From the NCBI RefSeq assembly GCF_904849725.1, contig NC_058521.1, forward strand, positions 337,946,638 to 338,010,637: a DNA stretch of 64,000 nt, read 5' to 3'. The DNA comes from Hordeum vulgare subsp. vulgare. Its lineage: Eukaryota > Streptophyta > Magnoliopsida > Poales > Poaceae. Under the pieces are notes generated by a model. The model searched no databases. It worked only from the letters and a program-made list of their open reading frames with translations, and had not been told where the DNA came from. Position numbers and translations under genes: made by a program. This document shows positions 1 through 11,990 of this stretch, piece by piece; position 1 is the first letter of the stretch; the number at the start of each line of letters is the position of its first letter.

Positions 1-285
1 GGTGTGCCCCCTTTTTGGTGTCTTGTGCCAAAGGGGGAGAGAGTCTAGGATTTGCTTTCATTTTTCGAACTTTGCATTGCTTTGCTTTATCTCGTATGAT
101 TTGCTTAGAACTTGGTTTGATTCTCGTTTGCTATCTTTTGTGAGACATGATCTTATGTGAGATTTATTTCCATCATATGTGGTGAGTCATATGTCCCGTA
201 TTGTCATATATCTCTATCTTTTTGTTCTCATATTATTCTCTGTGCAAATCCGGTATTGTCATCAATCCACCAAAAAGGGGGAGAT
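1..285 (+). mobile_element. 3' internal end of a Sirevirus (Ty1/Copia) with polypurine tract
   Basis: This is the non-coding internal sequence just upstream of the 3' LTR of an element that begins left of the window. Positions 272-284 form a purine run (AAAAAGGGGGAGA) that ends one base before the LTR. Such a run is the polypurine tract that primes plus-strand DNA synthesis. No reading frame of note is present. The tract ending in GGGGGAGA directly before TGTTGGGG is typical of plant Sireviruses; that family call rests on memory. Confidence 0.6.
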
Positions 286-606
286 TGTTGGGGCATAGTT
301 TATGCCTAAGTAATTTTGGTGATTGATGACAGTACCGTACAGGACTAACCGTGTGTGTCAAAGTTTCAGGTAACACTCGTCAACGGCACAAGACGACACA
401 TCTCCTCTCTTCTAGAACGGAAGCACGGCGCTCTCTACGATTCTCTTTATTTGAGTCATAGGAAAGCCGTACTATTAAGAGGGGATCCGTAGTGGAAAGG
501 TTTGGGTGGAATCTATCTTTACACACGCACACTTCATTCTCCCTTTCCTTATCTTTTGGAGCGGCCCTCGCCTTTTCATCTCGTTTATCTCTGCAAAATG
601 GTCCTT

Positions 607-937
607 AGCGGTAGTACCGCTGGTTCCAGCTGGACTGCCAGCGGTAGTACCGTTGCAGCCAGCGGTAGTACCGCTGGCCAGCGGTAGTACCGCCCCTGGT
701 CAGCGGTAGTACCGCTCCAGGTGTTTTTGTTCCACCTACCTAGCGGTAGTTTGTGGACGGACCCTTTTGCGAAGACTTTCCCGGCGGTAGTAGTTCTTGT
801 GCACTACCAAGGGGCCGGCGGTAGTACCGCTGGTGTCAGCGGTAGTACCGCTGGAGGCCCAGCGGTAGTACCGCTGCAGCCAGCAGTAGTACCGCCAGGC
901 AGCGGTAGTACCGTTCCGGCACAGCGGTCGTACCGCT
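607..937 (+). repeat. cluster of about 11 near-palindromic 15-bp units in the LTR
   Basis: The unit AGCGGTAGTACCGCT is a perfect 7+1+7 palindrome. Exact or one- to two-base variants start at 607, 640, 661, 680, 702, 817, 838, 861, 882, 901 and 923, with decayed copies near 742 and 783. Spacing is irregular (about 19-35 bp where dense), so it is not a simple tandem repeat. The cluster ends about 45 bp upstream of the TATA box. Palindrome clusters upstream of the TATA box are a published hallmark of Sirevirus LTRs and have been linked to host small-RNA silencing. Confidence 0.85.
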
Positions 938-983
938 GGTTCTCGGGCACAGAGTGGGAAAACGGTCTGATTTTCCCCCCCAC

Positions 984-993
984 TATATAAAGG
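984..993 (+). promoter_or_regulatory. TATA box of the Sirevirus LTR
   Basis: TATATAAAGG lies just downstream of the palindrome cluster and a C-rich run. Its position predicts transcription start near 1015-1025. This is the expected U3/R boundary of the LTR. Confidence 0.6.
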
Positions 994-1725
994 ATTCTTC
1001 TAGCTGAGGAACCCTATCTCTTACCTCTCTAAGCTCCATTGTTGCTCCACAAGCTCTAAATTGCCCGATCTCTCTCCCTAGCCAATCAAACTTGTTGATT
1101 CTTTAGGGATTGGTTGAGAAGGCCTAGATCCACACTTCCACCAAGAGAAAAGTTGATTCCCCCACCAATCCCTTGCGGATCTTGTTACTCTTGGGTGTTT
1201 GAGCATCCTAGATGGTTGAGGTCACCTCGAAGCCATATTCCATTGTGGTGAAGCTTCGTGGTTTAGTTGGGAGCCTCCAAGCTTTGTGTGGAGTTGCCCT
1301 AACCTTGTTTGTAAAGGTTCGGTCTCCGCCTTCAAGGACACCTATAGTGGAATCACGGTACCTTGCATCGTGCGAGGGCGTGAGGAGAATACGGTGCCCT
1401 TAGTGGCTTTTTGGGGAGCATTGTGCCTCCACACCGCTCCAACGGAGACGTACTTCCTGTCAAAGGGAAGGAACTTCAGTAACACATCCTCGTCTCCATC
1501 GGTTCCACTTTTGGTTATCTCTAACCTTTACTTTGTATTTTCTTATGCTTGTGACTATATCTTACTTGTCTTAATAGCTCTAGTTGTTAGCTTCTATAGG
1601 GTTCACCTCTTTGTCATATTATTTGTGAACCCGTATAGTGTTTACCTTAACTTGTTAAGATTAATTAAAAAGTGGTCGTTGTCTATTCACCCCCCCCCCT
1701 CTAGCCAACCATATCGATCCTTTCA

Positions 1726-3676
1726 AGAGAGCTACATCTCCCACTATATTCCACACCCAAAGATCTTTGGGGGCATATATCCCTATCTTTGGTCTAGTGA
1801 TGAGGAGGAGGACAATGAATTGGAGTAAACAAAGGAAGCCAACTCAGATGAACACGAAGTTCTACTACCTCAGCCCGAAGATATGCATGTGGAATTTAAG
1901 AAGTGGAGTCTACCAAATAGGATAAAGAAATCTAAGGATCAATTTATCCCGTCACGTTTTCTTTAGGAAAGCAAGATGGCATTATGCAAAAAGATATTGA
2001 AGCTCGAGAAAGAGAACAATGACTTGAGGGAGGAGAATTTTATCCTCTAATGTAAGTTGGAGAAGAAGAATGTTGCTAAACCACCACCATCACCTGAGAA
2101 GGATTCTTGAGTACTTGGGTATGGCCACTACCCTTGGCTTTTTTAAAGCTTGGGGAAGGTGCCCCAGTATCATATCACCATCACTTACATCATCATTACT
2201 ATCTATTTTAGTTCGACCCTTAGTCGTTTCGTGATTTAGAGAAATAAATTTCAGATTTTCTTTGCTTAGTATTGTTTCTTTGAGTTACATCTATCCTTGT
2301 AATTGAGTATCCGAGATATATAACAAAGATTAGTTGAGTTTTTGTAGTTTACCCGTGGGCACCTGTCATCATAGCATGTCAATAAAAAGAAAGATATAGA
2401 TCATATGCTCATCCCATGAGAAGTAATGACTTCACATAGTAAAGAGTATAAGTTATGAAGGTTGTTGAAAATAAACAAAAATAGTATTAGTCATGGTTAC
2501 AATCTAAGTAAGACTGAAAGAGGAGAGGAGATTCTCATATAAATACACTATCTTGGACATCTTTTATGATTGTGAGCCCTCATCAAATATTATATATTGA
2601 TCAAGTGTTCACATAGTACATGGAAGAAAACATAATGGTGATGGTATTTCACATTCATATTGAAGTTTTATGGTCCTGGATCCTATAGCATGTGATGCTT
2701 TCTTTAGACCTTTTGCTAGCCCAAAAACTTCATACTAAGTAGAGATACTACTTGTGAATCCATAACCGTGAAACCCAGTTTCATGCCATGAGAGTCCCCA
2801 TACCTACCCATGGATTGAGTAAGATCTTTAAGCAATTTGTCATCGGTGCACAGTGCAATATAAAGTTGCTCCTAAATATGTATGATCTTTTATTGCAAGG
2901 GAAAGTAAACTTTGTACGATCTTGTGATGGCAAAGAAATAAAAGCGACAACCTGCATGATAAAATTTGCTATAACAAGGAGAAATATAAAGTGACATTCC
3001 TTTGCATTAAGAGTTTGCATATTCAAACGCATAAAAGTGAATGACAACCTTTGCTTCCCTCTGCGGAGGGCCTATATTTTATCTTCGAAGTTCACTCTTG
3101 TGCTTGAGTCACTAAATTAATTCTTCTTTCTACCTATTAATTCTATAATGGCAAGCATCATGTGTTGACGAAAGATTCAGGTTTATATATCCAAGTGAAT
3201 GTATATTATCATGATTCATTATTGTTGACATTATCCTTGAGGTAAATGAGTTGGGCGGGGAATCATTTAAGCCCCTATCTTCCTGTGTGCCCTATGAAAA
3301 CATGAGCTCCAAAAATATGACTTGGGTATGAGCAATCATAGAAGAATAAATGATAGTGGAGTATGTGAACTTGCTAATAAGAAAGCTCTTACATAGACTT
3401 TCCTATGAAATAGGTTTAATTATGATCGTCCGAGTGACTGAGAACATAGTTTGTTGTTTGTCAATAAAGTTTATGCTTCATACTCCAATATTTATGAATG
3501 AATTATTACTTGTTTATGAGAAGATATATGATAAAATAGTTGCTCACATTATAATACTCATGATGCTCCCATGTCCATATTTTATTTTTATCAACTTCTC
3601 CCTCTCAAATCATGTGGCCATTATTCTCGAGCTCATCTTTCTCTTGAGGACAAGTGAGGTCTAAGCTTGTGGGAGT
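1726..3676 (+). pseudogene. decayed 3' internal region of an Athila-like Gypsy element
   Basis: A coding frame with several stops runs from 1726 to about 2115. Its readable parts are acidic and coiled-coil like (KLEKENNDLREE near 1996-2035), suggesting the C-terminal end of an element ORF. Then follow AAGCTTGGGGAAGG near 2148 and about 1.5 kb of AT-rich non-coding DNA. The block CATGAGAGTCCCCATACC near 2787 and the stem-like CCCTCTGCGGAGGG near 3058 recur in the 3' non-coding region of the element at 20069-30105. A purine-rich tract (AAGCTTGTGGGAG) ends at 3675, just before the LTR. The upstream part is displaced by the Sirevirus insertion. Confidence 0.55.
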
Positions 3677-5181
3677 TGATACGTCCATTTTGCTTCGTGA
3701 TTCTTTATTGATATTTCTCTTATTATTGTCCATTATTCCCTATTATTATGTAATTCTCATGCCTCTTCTCTCTAAATATGCCAGGTACATCACGAAGAGG
3801 GAAGTGTCTCGAAACTAGAATTCTGGACCGAGAAACCAAGAAAAAGGCAGAAAAATCAAGTTGCTCCAAATGATGTGAAACTTCACAGAGAAATTTTCTG
3901 GAATATATAAGAATTATTGGGACGAAAATATACAAGAGAGGGGCAGTGAGCTGGGCACAAGCCAATAGGGCACGACCCCCCTAGCCGCACCCTGATTGCT
4001 TGTGGGGCCCCTGCTCACCCTCCGACGCCCCTCTCCTCCTATATGTTGTGTTTTACCCAAAAAAATCAAGGGACAACTTTCAGGACGAAGCGCCACAATC
4101 TCAAGGCAGAAACCTAGGAAGAGGCCTTTTTGCTCTCCGGCAGAGCTAATCTGCCGGAGGAATTCCTCTCCGGGAGGGGGAAATCGAAGCCATCATCATC
4201 ACCAACGCTTCCTCCTTCATGGGAGGACAAATCTTCATCAACATCTTCACCAGCACCATCTCATGTGCAACCCTATTTCATCTCGCGTATTCAATCTTTG
4301 TCTCAAAACCTCAAATTGGTACTTGTTGGTTCCTAGTTGTGTTAATTATATATTGTAAGTGATGCTAGTTGGATTACATGGTGGAAGACATTATGTCCAG
4401 ATCCTTAATCATTATTACTATACCTCTGATGTTGAACATTTTGACGAGGTGTGAGTAGTCACTATTGTTCGTGTGGACATGGCGGAAGTCAGGTTATAAT
4501 TAATTATATAAAGTTAGTGTCCGTTCGATATTTTGATGGTATGTATGTTGTTACTTCATTTAGTGGTGTCATGTGAACGTCGACTACATTACACTTCACT
4601 ATGTTATGGGTGTAAGGGAATTCACTGTGGAGTAACAAGTAGATGATGGGTTGCAAGAGTGACAGAAGATTAAACCCCAGATTATTTGTTGCTTCATAAG
4701 GGGCCGATTTGGATCCTCATGCTTCATGCTATGGTTAGATTTATATTAACTCTTCTTTCATAGTTGTGGATGCTTGCTACAGGGGTTAATCATAAGTAGG
4801 TTGTTAGTTCTAGTAAGAACATCACCTTAGCACTGGTCCACCCACATATCAAATTATCAGTGTAGCAAACGTGAATCAACTCAACATGATGAACTTGACT
4901 AGACAGATATTCTCATGTGTCCACGGGAGCACTTCTTTTACATAAGAGTACTTTTAGGATTGTCCTTTGCTATAAAAAGGATTGCGCTACCTTGCTACTA
5001 TTGTTACTTGTCACTTGTTATGAATTATCTTGCTACAAAACTACCTATCACTGTTGCTTACAATACTTGCACATAATTCCTTGTTGAAAACTACTTATCA
5101 TTTCCTTCAGCTCCTCATTTGGTTCAAAACTCTTATTTATTGAAAGGACTATGATTGATTCCCTATACTTGTGGGTCATCA
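3677..5181 (+). mobile_element. Athila-like (Sabrina/WHAM type) 3' LTR
   Basis: The 1505-bp LTR starts TGATACGTCC and ends GTGGGTCATCA. The same end type (CCCTATACTTGTGGGTTATCA) closes the LTR at 62889. It carries the hairpin shared by all Athila-like LTRs here: left arm CTGGGCACAAGCC (3951-3963), right arm GCTTGTGGGGCCCC (3998-4011). Its start follows a polypurine tract, and no primer-binding site follows its end, so it is a 3' LTR. Reading frames inside it are shadows. Confidence 0.75.
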
Positions 5182-6244
5182 GCCCAAAAGTCAGCATCAC
5201 ATCTTGGGCGGATAGCATACAACCCATTTGCTATTATATTAAAATTTACAGCCCATTTGCCATTTCTTATGGAATTTATTGCAACCATTCTATTTATTTA
5301 GAATTCCTGCACATTTTCCCGCAAGGACAATGTTAAAAATTTCAATGATATTTCATTGAAATTTCCAAACTATTTTTAGTCCCAAAATTTTGAGCCCAAT
5401 CAGACCTAATTATAAAATATATTTAAATTGCTTAAAATCCTATGAAATATGAAATACGAAAAGGCAAAAGAAATCCAAAATTTGAAACTAATCGTCCACT
5501 TTCTATGTTTTTTTATATTTGCAACCCTTTTCGTATTACTTTTAAGATTTGAAACCCATTTTTTGGGCAGGCCAAAATTTTATCTTATCGTCTTGAAAGA
5601 TTTGCAACCCAGGTGGGCGGAGAAAAACAAATCGGCCACTGTAGGGTATTCTATGATAAAAATGGTGTGCTAGTCATTTTCAAAGTGAAAAACAGCTAAG
5701 CTTGTGATGTTGTAAATATAAAATAAAATCATCGGCTACACAGGCCACAAATAGTGCACAAACCAGTTGATACCTTGCTCTGTCTCACAACAACTACAAA
5801 ACTGGTCGAGCTGCTGGGTCCTAGGTGACAGACGCTCCTTGTGCAATTCTCTCGTTTCTCAACTACGTTGACAATGTCAAAGGGCCCATATGTCAACAAA
5901 TCATTAGGAAAAACTAGAAGGGGTTCCTACTGTCATCCTATCTATAAACAGCCCTCACACGATTCCTCTCGTTTGTTGACCATGTTGATAACACCAGATA
6001 ACAGCTCCACGGCGATGGTAACAAGGTGGAGGACTACAACAAGGCCTCGGGGCAGGAACGAAGATGACTTGGGAATGTGCGGCACTATGGTCACGGTAAG
6101 AGGGGAGTATGAGGGTTGACTGGTCCAGTGTGGAGTGGGGATGTCATCGCCAAAGAATAACAAGAGGTGAGGGTGGGTGTGGTGTGGAGGGATGACCAGG
6201 CCACTTGTTTGGATAGGGTGGGACAGCGATGCTCGCTCGGCTAC
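5182..6244. other. unassigned AT-rich DNA, no gene recognised
   Basis: About 1 kb between the Athila-like LTR and the PIF/Harbinger-type element. Short frames (up to 92 codons near 5841-6119) have no recognisable motif. The phrase 'cccatttgc' recurs near 5224 and 5255, but I see no element ends. It may be older, low-copy or degraded repeat DNA. Confidence 0.4.
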
Positions 6245-6247
6245 TTA

Positions 6248-7000
6248 GGGCTAGTTCTTTTCAGTCAAGATTCTATAAAATTTCCCAGAATCTGCTTCTC
6301 CGAGAATCTGTCATCAAGTTCTTTTTAGAGATTATAGATTGAGATTCTGAAAAGTGTTGTATGTCGAATTGTCTGTATTACCCTTAGACAAAATACACTA
6401 GCATTGATAATATCAAGAAAGAAATTCTAGTATCATTCATCCATCTAACAAATTAAACAAGCAAGCAATCCATCTATCCAATTGACAGATCGATTCATCC
6501 AAGCCGGCGCGGCGAGTTCAGGGCTTCCGACAAGGTGGGGCCAGCGGCGGATAGGCGAGGTCGCGGAGGAGGAACTAGGGACGATAAAGGCGAGGTCCTG
6601 GCCGATGCAGGCGAGGTGGGGCTGGTGGAGGCGAGGTCCAGGCCGGCGTCGACGATTTCCGGGCCGGCGGCGCGAGGCGGGGCCGGCGAGGCGAGCGACC
6701 ACGCGGGGCATGGCAAGGCAAATGCATTGGTTTACCTCTGTTCGAGTCGTGTGCGACTGCGGGGTGGCATTCTTGAGGTAATAACGAGCTGCAACACGGG
6801 TATTCTGTTAATTCCAAACGTTTTCTTTTGAGGGACTAGCAAGAATCCCAGATTCTCGGAAAATCCAACTATTTTGGAGATTTTGGATTGTACTAAGATT
6901 CTGCACAATCCTCTATAGATTTTGGAGAGGCAATCGAGTTTTTTTGGCCAAAGATTTTTCAGACCGAGATTCTTCATAATATGCTCAAAAGAACTAGCCC
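6248..7000. mobile_element. PIF/Harbinger-type non-autonomous element with a GC-rich core
   Basis: Terminal inverted repeats GGGCTAGTTCTTTT (6248-6261) and AAAAGAACTAGCCC (6987-7000) match perfectly over 14 bp and are flanked by TTA on both sides (6245-6247 and 7001-7003). A 3-bp TTA duplication is the signature of PIF/Harbinger and Tourist elements. The arms are AT-rich with further imperfect inverted similarity (CAGAATCT/AGATTCTG type). The core at about 6495-6720 is strongly GC-rich and open in several frames on both strands without any known domain. No transposase is present. The core could be captured genic sequence. Confidence 0.75.
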
Positions 7001-7003
7001 TTA

Positions 7004-7800
7004 GTCAGTCGTGGAAGAGGGAGCAAGCGACTTGCTGGTGCTAGTTTGGTTTGGACGGCTGGATCCTCGAGTAAGAAGACAAGAGATTGAAAAAGCCTTG
7101 TGTACCTGTCAACCTAGTAGGCCCTCAAGTCAGCCTCCAGATCCGTGGCGGACAAATACAACCCATTTTAAAAAATAACATCGCATTACAGAGGTTGATG
7201 TGGAAATTTCAACATTGAGCGCAAACTAGCAGGTCTCGTTCAGATATAGAGTATTGTACTTCTATGTTTCCAACCACCATAGCCAACTTAACTATCTACT
7301 CCACCTAATAATCTACGTATAGTAATACTAACTTACTCCAAGCTAAGTAGACTATGGGACACGCTAAACGCTGGCACTGACGTTCTCCTCCTCGCCTCAG
7401 ACTTGCCAGAGGTGGAATGTGGCGCGTTCCTCACTCCCATTGGCCTTTCCCATGCCAGCGTGGTCCAGCGAAGCTTCAACTTCTACGTGTGAAACTCACT
7501 TGACGAACTGGTAGTAAAATTAAGCGTCGTACACGCATGCATGCCCGACAACTTCTAGGGATATTTGCCAGGCGCCTGCCTCCATGTAGTGGACCTAGTT
7601 ACGGGCACTCTCCTCGCCATGCAGAGAAGTAGGATCACAATAGCTAGTGAACGTTCACTGGGAGAGAAGGCATTTGCGAATATTTTTTATTGCTGGCATT
7701 TTGTTCAGAACCACATGGAAGTTTCTTTAGAGGAAGGAATTTTTATTCTAAAAACTACCACTGTTTGTCACAACCTATGTTTTGCCTCACCTAACTAAGT
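7004..7800. other. unassigned DNA, no gene recognised
   Basis: Mixed-composition sequence after the PIF/Harbinger-type element. The longest frame (7565-7798, 77 codons) has no known motif. A short inverted repeat (GAACGTTC) sits near 7649. I cannot assign this stretch to an element. Confidence 0.35.
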
Positions 7801-10800
7801 TAGAAAGGCTAAAAAATTGGACAAACAAAAAATTGTGGGCTTATGATGCTTGATTTGACTAATGTTTGTTTGCTTTCTTGAGTGTGCTCTTAATTCTCAA
7901 AAATCCTTCTGCTCGCAAAACTCATCTCCTTGATCCAAACATTTGCCAAATAATCACCCCATGTGTATAAGACATAAAACTATTTTCATAAAATAATATT
8001 TTTGCCAAAAAGTATTTATTTTCTTCAGGTTTTCAAAACCACCTGGATTTAGGTTTGTACTGCAAGTCCTTAAATTTGTGTGAATGTTTTGCCCCAAAGA
8101 TTTTGTTTGGAACCTATTGTCTATAAGACTTTCCAAACTAACAACATATTGTTCTAAAAGTTATTTTGTATCTTATTTAATTGCCTTTTTCTCCGGCTAG
8201 AAATGGTCTTCTATAGGCAATTTGTAATGTATTGAATATATTTGAGAAATTTAGGAAAACTAAGTGGACGCATATTGTCCATATATATGAGTTTCAACAC
8301 ATGGTCTTGTTCAAAAAATTGGACAAAACCCTCCAAAAACATCTCTGGATATTTCAAGTATTTGAAACATTTCTATAACAAATATCATCAAATAAATCCA
8401 AGAAAGTTCTAGGAAGTCACATCTACCTAATGTGGTGATCTTGCCAAGTTTCATCTCAATCCCAATAGCTTTGGTGCACCAAAATGCCCCAAAACTCTCT
8501 CTGCCCTGATCAAACTTTGAGCAACTTTACATTGTCAAGTATCTCCATTTGATCTCAATATTTGTGGGCATGCTCTAATAACGTAATGCTGCGACCACAC
8601 GGAGTGGTGCATCAAGGAGAATAGCTTAGCGTAGTTAGATCTACCCAAAATAGTTTCTACCCATTTCTAGGGTTTGGAATCATTGCATTGGCCACTTTCA
8701 CCTAATGAGGTCAAAATTTGTGGAGATGATCATTTTCTCCTATGTCTCCATCCTGTTAAATATCATGTCAAGGAGAGCAACCTATCTAGCTCAAACTTGC
8801 ATTAAACACCTTCTCGTCATTCTCTAAAGTTACTATTTTGACCCCTTCTAGTATTCTCCTTGACCTAAGATTTTTACCACCTCTCCAACTGGTCATATTC
8901 TACCTAGAGTAACATTTTCATGTCCATAGTTGTGTGATCCGGGAGGGGGCGTCAAACCTCCCTTTTCTCTCTCTGGTTGCCCATGGCAGCACCCTCCCCC
9001 CCCCCCCATTTCTTTTCCCCCACCTCCCTCGAGAACTTTCACCATCCAAGGGCATCTCAGAAACCTCCTAGGAGAAAGAGTACAAGCCCCTACCCTTAAA
9101 AAAGCCATGCCGACAAAGTTCGTGCTCTAGAGTAGGCTACACTATGCTCTCGTAATATAGTGGCGCCCATCCCCATGGGTTGACCACCCTAGAAGACACG
9201 AGCACACCTGTCAGTGCGCCGCAACACCCGCATCACGAAAACGGGTTGACCCACTCCATTCTCTCTCCCTCGTGTGCTCTGAGCACCGACCGAGCCCGCC
9301 AATGGCCTCCTGCAACACCCACATGTCACTGACACCGGTTCCTTCTCTAATTGTCAAGATCACACGGAAAAGACGCGGTAGTCCTCCTCCTTCGCACCTA
9401 AGTCTCCTAGATCCCTCCTTCCTTCGTCGTTTATTCTCTAGGGAGCTCAGACCCGACGTCGTACACCTTGTCTGCATGCTGGTCCTGTGGCTCGGCTCCG
9501 CACTCCAGCCGTGATGACTAAATCCTCCCTCTTGAAGACTTCGTAGAGCACCCTCGTGATCGCCTCCCTAGAGCCGCCCATGAATTTGTCCCCATGCCCT
9601 TAAAACTGTGATGCACGAGCTCACCGTAGACCATGCCTATGGTGTACTGGCACCAGTCCATAAATAGTGATCCTCGTTCCCTATTTTCTCCTGCTGCAAC
9701 TCCCTCACACTCTTAATTCCTTGCCTACACCCAGCCCCTCTCGTTTCAGTGCTTGGGAGCTTGAGTTTGAGCAGAAGAGCCGTCGTCATGGGTCCTCGCC
9801 GCCCAATCGATACGAGGCCCGTTCTTCCTCCATCTCTTCTGCCTATTATTCCTATGTGTACCAGGGGCTAACCCCTCCATCTATTTGGCGAAATACTGTT
9901 AGTATGAAGCTCGTCGTCTTTGTTGTTTCCTACCGCCATTGAGACTGTTGTCGTTATCGAAACCTTCATCGCCGGTGATGAACTCCACTTCCCCTTGAAG
10001 CGGCCGAGCATCCTGAGCCCGCCTGTGTCTTAGGCACCTCGAGCCGCTGCGGTAAATGCCGTCGGTGAGATCTCTCCCTCCCCTATCCAAAGGTTGAAGA
10101 CGACCTAGGGTGGGGCCCGTTTGTCATACTCCCCATGCCATCTCTCTTTGTCAAATGGGTCACATGAGTAGTTTTGAATTAGGACCAGTGCGCGCATCGT
10201 TTCGCCTAAAGGTGTATTTCACAAATACGCCTTCGACATAGCCCTTTGTGCTACGATGTGCTCTAGGCCAATTCCCCTAGGACGGCTCAACTGAGCTCAT
10301 TTTGGCCCGAAGGAACAGTGCGGTTTCTCTTTTTCTTTTTTTCCGTAAATGTCCAAAATTTCCACAAGCTCAAATATATGTCCAAATGCAATGATTGAAA
10401 TTCCTATAGTCTTCTAAAAATGACACTTGTTATTTGTAACCACTTCCATATTTTTCCTCCACAATTTTTTGTGTTGTTCAATTTAAATTCAAATTTGAAC
10501 TATGATAACCTCACGTTGTATAATCCCTAGAACACTAATTTTAAGTCCAAATGGATTGATTAAAATTTCCTAGTGCTACATATGGCATGCACTGTTTATC
10601 TAAAAGTAGTAAACATTTTGCCTAGTCATAAATTCTGTTGGATCTATTAAAACCCCATTTCTTCATAAAAATCAATTTGGGGAAATTCCTAGAGAAATCA
10701 TATGATGTCCAGATCGAGTAAAACCAACTCCTTCCTACTTCTAAAATCATGCCTGAAATAATGAGTGCCTTCACTTATTTTAAAAAAAGGCATTCTATGG

Positions 10801-11990
10801 ACTCCTCGTGAGTCCTTGTTCCCTCTTGTTTCCATCCTAATAAAACGCCTAATGCTTCGACCCAATAGGACTACCTTGGGTTTTTTCTTACAACCACGGG
10901 TGTCCTAGAAAAATAAAATTCCTATTTTAGAACACTTCTATTTTCTGCCTTGTTGTATTGTTATTTCTGACAATAGTTGATGAAGTAGATGGAGTATTAG
11001 GAGAGGAGCACAAGCTTGTTAAGATCTCGAAGACTTTGCTCAGACAGGCAAGCAGCCCTTTGACCATGTCAATGAAACTAGTTCTATGCATGTCCTTTTA
11101 TCACTTATATTTCGTGCCATTGAGAAGAATGTTGATGATTCAGTGACAACCTTGCTAGGTTGGCCTCCGATGAATTTATTTTTGATAATTACATTGTGGA
11201 TGACCCTACCTACCGATGAGGGTTATGCAAGTGGGAAGTAGCTAGCATGCTAAGTCGTTGTCGCGCATGTGGGATGGGGATATGCATGAGATGGAAAACA
11301 CATGTTTACGAAAGACCTTTTTGAAAACCCCATCACTTGCCACTAATGCCCGAGAGATATGTTGAGCTAGCTAACCACTTAATAAACAAGTGGTGTACCG
11401 AGGCAAGTGATTATGTGTGTGTTTTCAAAAATTATTAGATTTAAGATCTGCTAATTGTCCCAACCTTACATGTTTGACGACGTTAACCCTTATGGGGTGG
11501 GGCTTTGTTGATTAGTTTGGTCAATGCTAGAAGAGAGCCCGCATTACTAGTGGAGAGAGGGCCACAGTCACTCTCTCGATACGGGGTCCTGCCAGGTAGG
11601 GGAACTATGGATATATTTATAGATAGTGGGCAAAGTGGTGTGTCCCCTCCTGGATGGTACAATGTTGAGCGAGTCTCGTGTGATGTACATCATGATGACA
11701 TGGGCCAACCAGTGGACTCCTTGTTTACTGTTGTCAAGGTAAAGACATTGGTTGGGTCCTAACCTTGCGTATGTAATATACCGCGAATCGTGGATGACAT
11801 AGAAGTTCCCCGAGTCTTGTGGGCAAAGTGTGCAACCTCTGAGGAGTGTAAAACTATTCGAATTTTCGTGTCCACGGTCAAGGACAATTGGGTGTCCCTT
11901 CTTAAATTATGTCCAGATGTTTTCACAAAACTTGGTGTGTGTGTTACAAAAGAGATACTTGAGCTAAGTTAGATGACTTGTTGAGATTAC
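7801..11990 (+). mobile_element. probable decayed large LTR of LARD type
   Basis: The layout matches the two better-bounded ~4-kb LTRs at 34942-38991 and 53104-57236. An AT-rich first part (7801-8900) is followed by a TATA-like CATAAATAG near 9660 within a GC-rich block (about 8930-10150), then a long AT-rich tail to 11990. The first part shares phrasing with the solo LTR (for example TTTCATCTCAATCC near 8452, ATTCATCTCAATCC near 54059). I could not see clean ends. It stops where the next Athila-like LTR begins. The GC-rich frames resemble the leader region of such LTRs, not host genes. Confidence 0.35.

Larger units (their letters stand above)
286..1725 (+). mobile_element. Sirevirus-like 3' LTR (Maximus/Opie type)
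   Basis: The 1440-bp LTR starts TGTTGGGGCATAG right after the polypurine tract and ends CGATCCTTTCA. No primer-binding site (TGGTATCAGAGC type) follows the end, so this is the 3' and not the 5' LTR. It holds a palindrome cluster (607-937), then a TATA box (984-993), the order described for Sirevirus LTRs. The right flank at 1726 begins AGAGA, a possible target-site copy; its partner lies outside the window. Open frames inside the LTR are not genes. Confidence 0.7.

Noticed and set aside
607..937. CRISPR-like repeat array
   Set aside because: Irregular spacing, palindromic units inside a plant LTR, no cas genes.
502..990. Gly/Ser/Val repeat frames in the Sirevirus LTR
   Set aside because: Product of the palindromic repeats upstream of the TATA box, not coding.
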